Of a stretch of 7,094 bases of DNA, positions 6,310 through 7,094 are shown in pieces. Origin of the DNA: Paracoccaceae bacterium. Its GTDB lineage: Bacteria; Pseudomonadota; Alphaproteobacteria; Rhodobacterales; Rhodobacteraceae. A model generated the notes under the pieces. It saw only the letters and a list, made by a program, of their open reading frames with translations, was not told the origin of the DNA and searched no databases. Made by a program: the position numbers and the translations under genes. Numbering within the stretch: position 1 is the first letter of the stretch; each line of letters begins with the position of its first letter. Location: positions 1 to 7,094 of the forward strand of contig WTIQ01000188.1 in assembly GCA_011525185.1 (NCBI GenBank), read 5' to 3'.

Positions 6310-7094
6310 AGAAATACCAAGTTGTCGGCATTGGAAATGCCATCGTAGATGTCATTGCGCCGACTACGGATGCCTTTTTATCTGAAGCTGGCATTGAGAA
6401 AGGTATTATGCAGCTCATTGATCGGGATCGTGGTGAGCTTCTTTACAGCAAGATGACAGAGCGCACCGAAGCGCCTGGTGGAGCAGTCGCAAACACTCTG
6501 GCGGGGCTTGGTGCATTAGGATTGCGTACTGCCTTTATCGGGCGTGTCTGCGATGATGCGCTGGGTCGATTTTATCGTGATGTCATGCACGAAAGTGGAA
6601 CAGATTTTGTGAACCCGCCCGCGGAGGGGGGAGAGTTGCCAACCTCTCGCTCAATGATTTTTGTGTCTCCAGATGGAGAGCGCTCGATGAATACTTATCT
6701 TGGTATATCTGCTGAACTGGGGCCAGAGGATGTCTCGCAGCGTGTCGCCGCAGAGGCAGAGATGGTATTTTTGGAAGGATACCTTTTTGACAAGGATAAA
6801 GGCAAAGAGGCCTTTAAATCATTGGCGCGCGGCTGCCGTGCGGCAGGAGGGCGCGCTGGAATTGCGATCTCTGACCCTTTTTGCGTGGAGCGCCATCGCG
6901 GCGATTTTCTGGGCCTTATTGAAAAGGAATTGGATTTTGTCATTGGGAATGATGAGGAAATGAAATCCCTTTTTGAAACCGACGATTTGGATGCAGCTTT
7001 GGATAAAACTAGTGCCTTGTGCGATTTGGTCATTTGTACGCGAGGAGCGGAAGGTGTGAGCGTCATTAACAACGGGGGGCGCCATGATCATCGC
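6306..7094 (+). CDS. PfkB-family carbohydrate/nucleoside kinase, probably adenosine kinase (3' end outside window)
   Basis: The first 263 codons are open to the window edge, so some 65-70 residues are expected to be missing. The start MKKYQVVGIGNAIVDVIA and the PfkB signature region GGAVANTLAGLGALG (58-72) place it in the ribokinase/PfkB family. SMIFVSPDGERSMNTYLG (116-133) is the adenosine-kinase-like substrate-side segment, and FVIGNDEEMKSLF (211-223) and ICTRGAEGV (243-251) are conserved in the nucleotide-binding half. The DTxGAGD active-site motif with the catalytic aspartate falls beyond the right edge. Adenosine kinase (adenosine plus ATP to AMP and ADP, purine salvage) is the likeliest role and matches common annotation of nth-linked homologues, but another sugar or nucleoside substrate is possible. 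The ATG overlaps the nth stop by 4 bp (ATGA). No separate promoter is evident, so co-transcription with nth is expected. Confidence 0.9.
   Translation, partial: MKKYQVVGIGNAIVDVIAPTTDAFLSEAGIEKGIMQLIDRDRGELLYSKMTERTEAPGGAVANTLAGLGALGLRTAFIGRVCDDALGRFYRDVMHESGTDFVNPPAEGGELPTSRSMIFVSPDGERSMNTYLGISAELGPEDVSQRVAAEAEMVFLEGYLFDKDKGKEAFKSLARGCRAAGGRAGIAISDPFCVERHRGDFLGLIEKELDFVIGNDEEMKSLFETDDLDAALDKTSALCDLVICTRGAEGVSVINNGGRHDHR

Noticed and set aside
5942..6418. Minus-strand 158-codon frame
   Set aside because: It is antisense to nth and the kinase start, both of which have full catalytic motifs; the translation has no family features.

Overview
The window looks like a chromosomal segment of an alphaproteobacterium, most likely a marine member of the Rhodobacterales (roseobacter group) with moderate, not high, GC content. 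This rests on protein style (a cytoplasmic GGT-like protein starting MRDFHLPGRS, a bifunctional HTH/O6-alkylguanine methyltransferase, an Nth-adenosine kinase pair) and on general family knowledge; no search was run. Gene density is high, with one long gap. There is no sign of phage, insertion sequence, CRISPR or tRNA.

Layout. (1) 1-1098, minus strand: N-terminal 366 codons of a gamma-glutamyltranspeptidase-like Ntn-hydrolase, running off the left edge. (2) 1099-1792: an approximately 690-bp stretch without a convincing gene. It holds a short minus-strand reading frame overlapping the ggt start and a cluster of three consecutive inverted repeats (1405-1486). (3) 1793-2598, minus strand: a two-gene partner-switching module, STAS-domain anti-sigma antagonist then HATPase anti-sigma kinase, resembling RbaV/RbaW of Rhodobacter. 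(4) 2689-3861, plus strand: a complete thiolase, divergent from the module across 90 bp. (5) 3978-4012: a strong bidirectional terminator between the convergent thiolase and an OmpA-type lipoprotein gene (4035-4706, minus). (6) 4776-5573, minus: an Ada-like O6-alkylguanine-DNA methyltransferase with an eroded AraC region. It is divergent from (7) 5650-6309, plus: endonuclease III. The nth stop overlaps the start of (8) 6306-7094, plus: a PfkB-family, probably adenosine, kinase cut by the right edge.

Functionally this is mostly housekeeping: base-damage repair (alkylguanine reversal and oxidised-pyrimidine excision back to back), nucleoside salvage, acyl-CoA thiolysis or condensation, envelope-peptidoglycan anchoring, plus one regulatory partner-switch. 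I found no clear undescribed multi-gene system. The points most worth a second look are the tandem stem-loops in the long gap, the GGT-like enzyme lacking the classical glutamyl-binding arginine and a signal peptide, and the degenerate DNA-binding half of the Ada-like protein.
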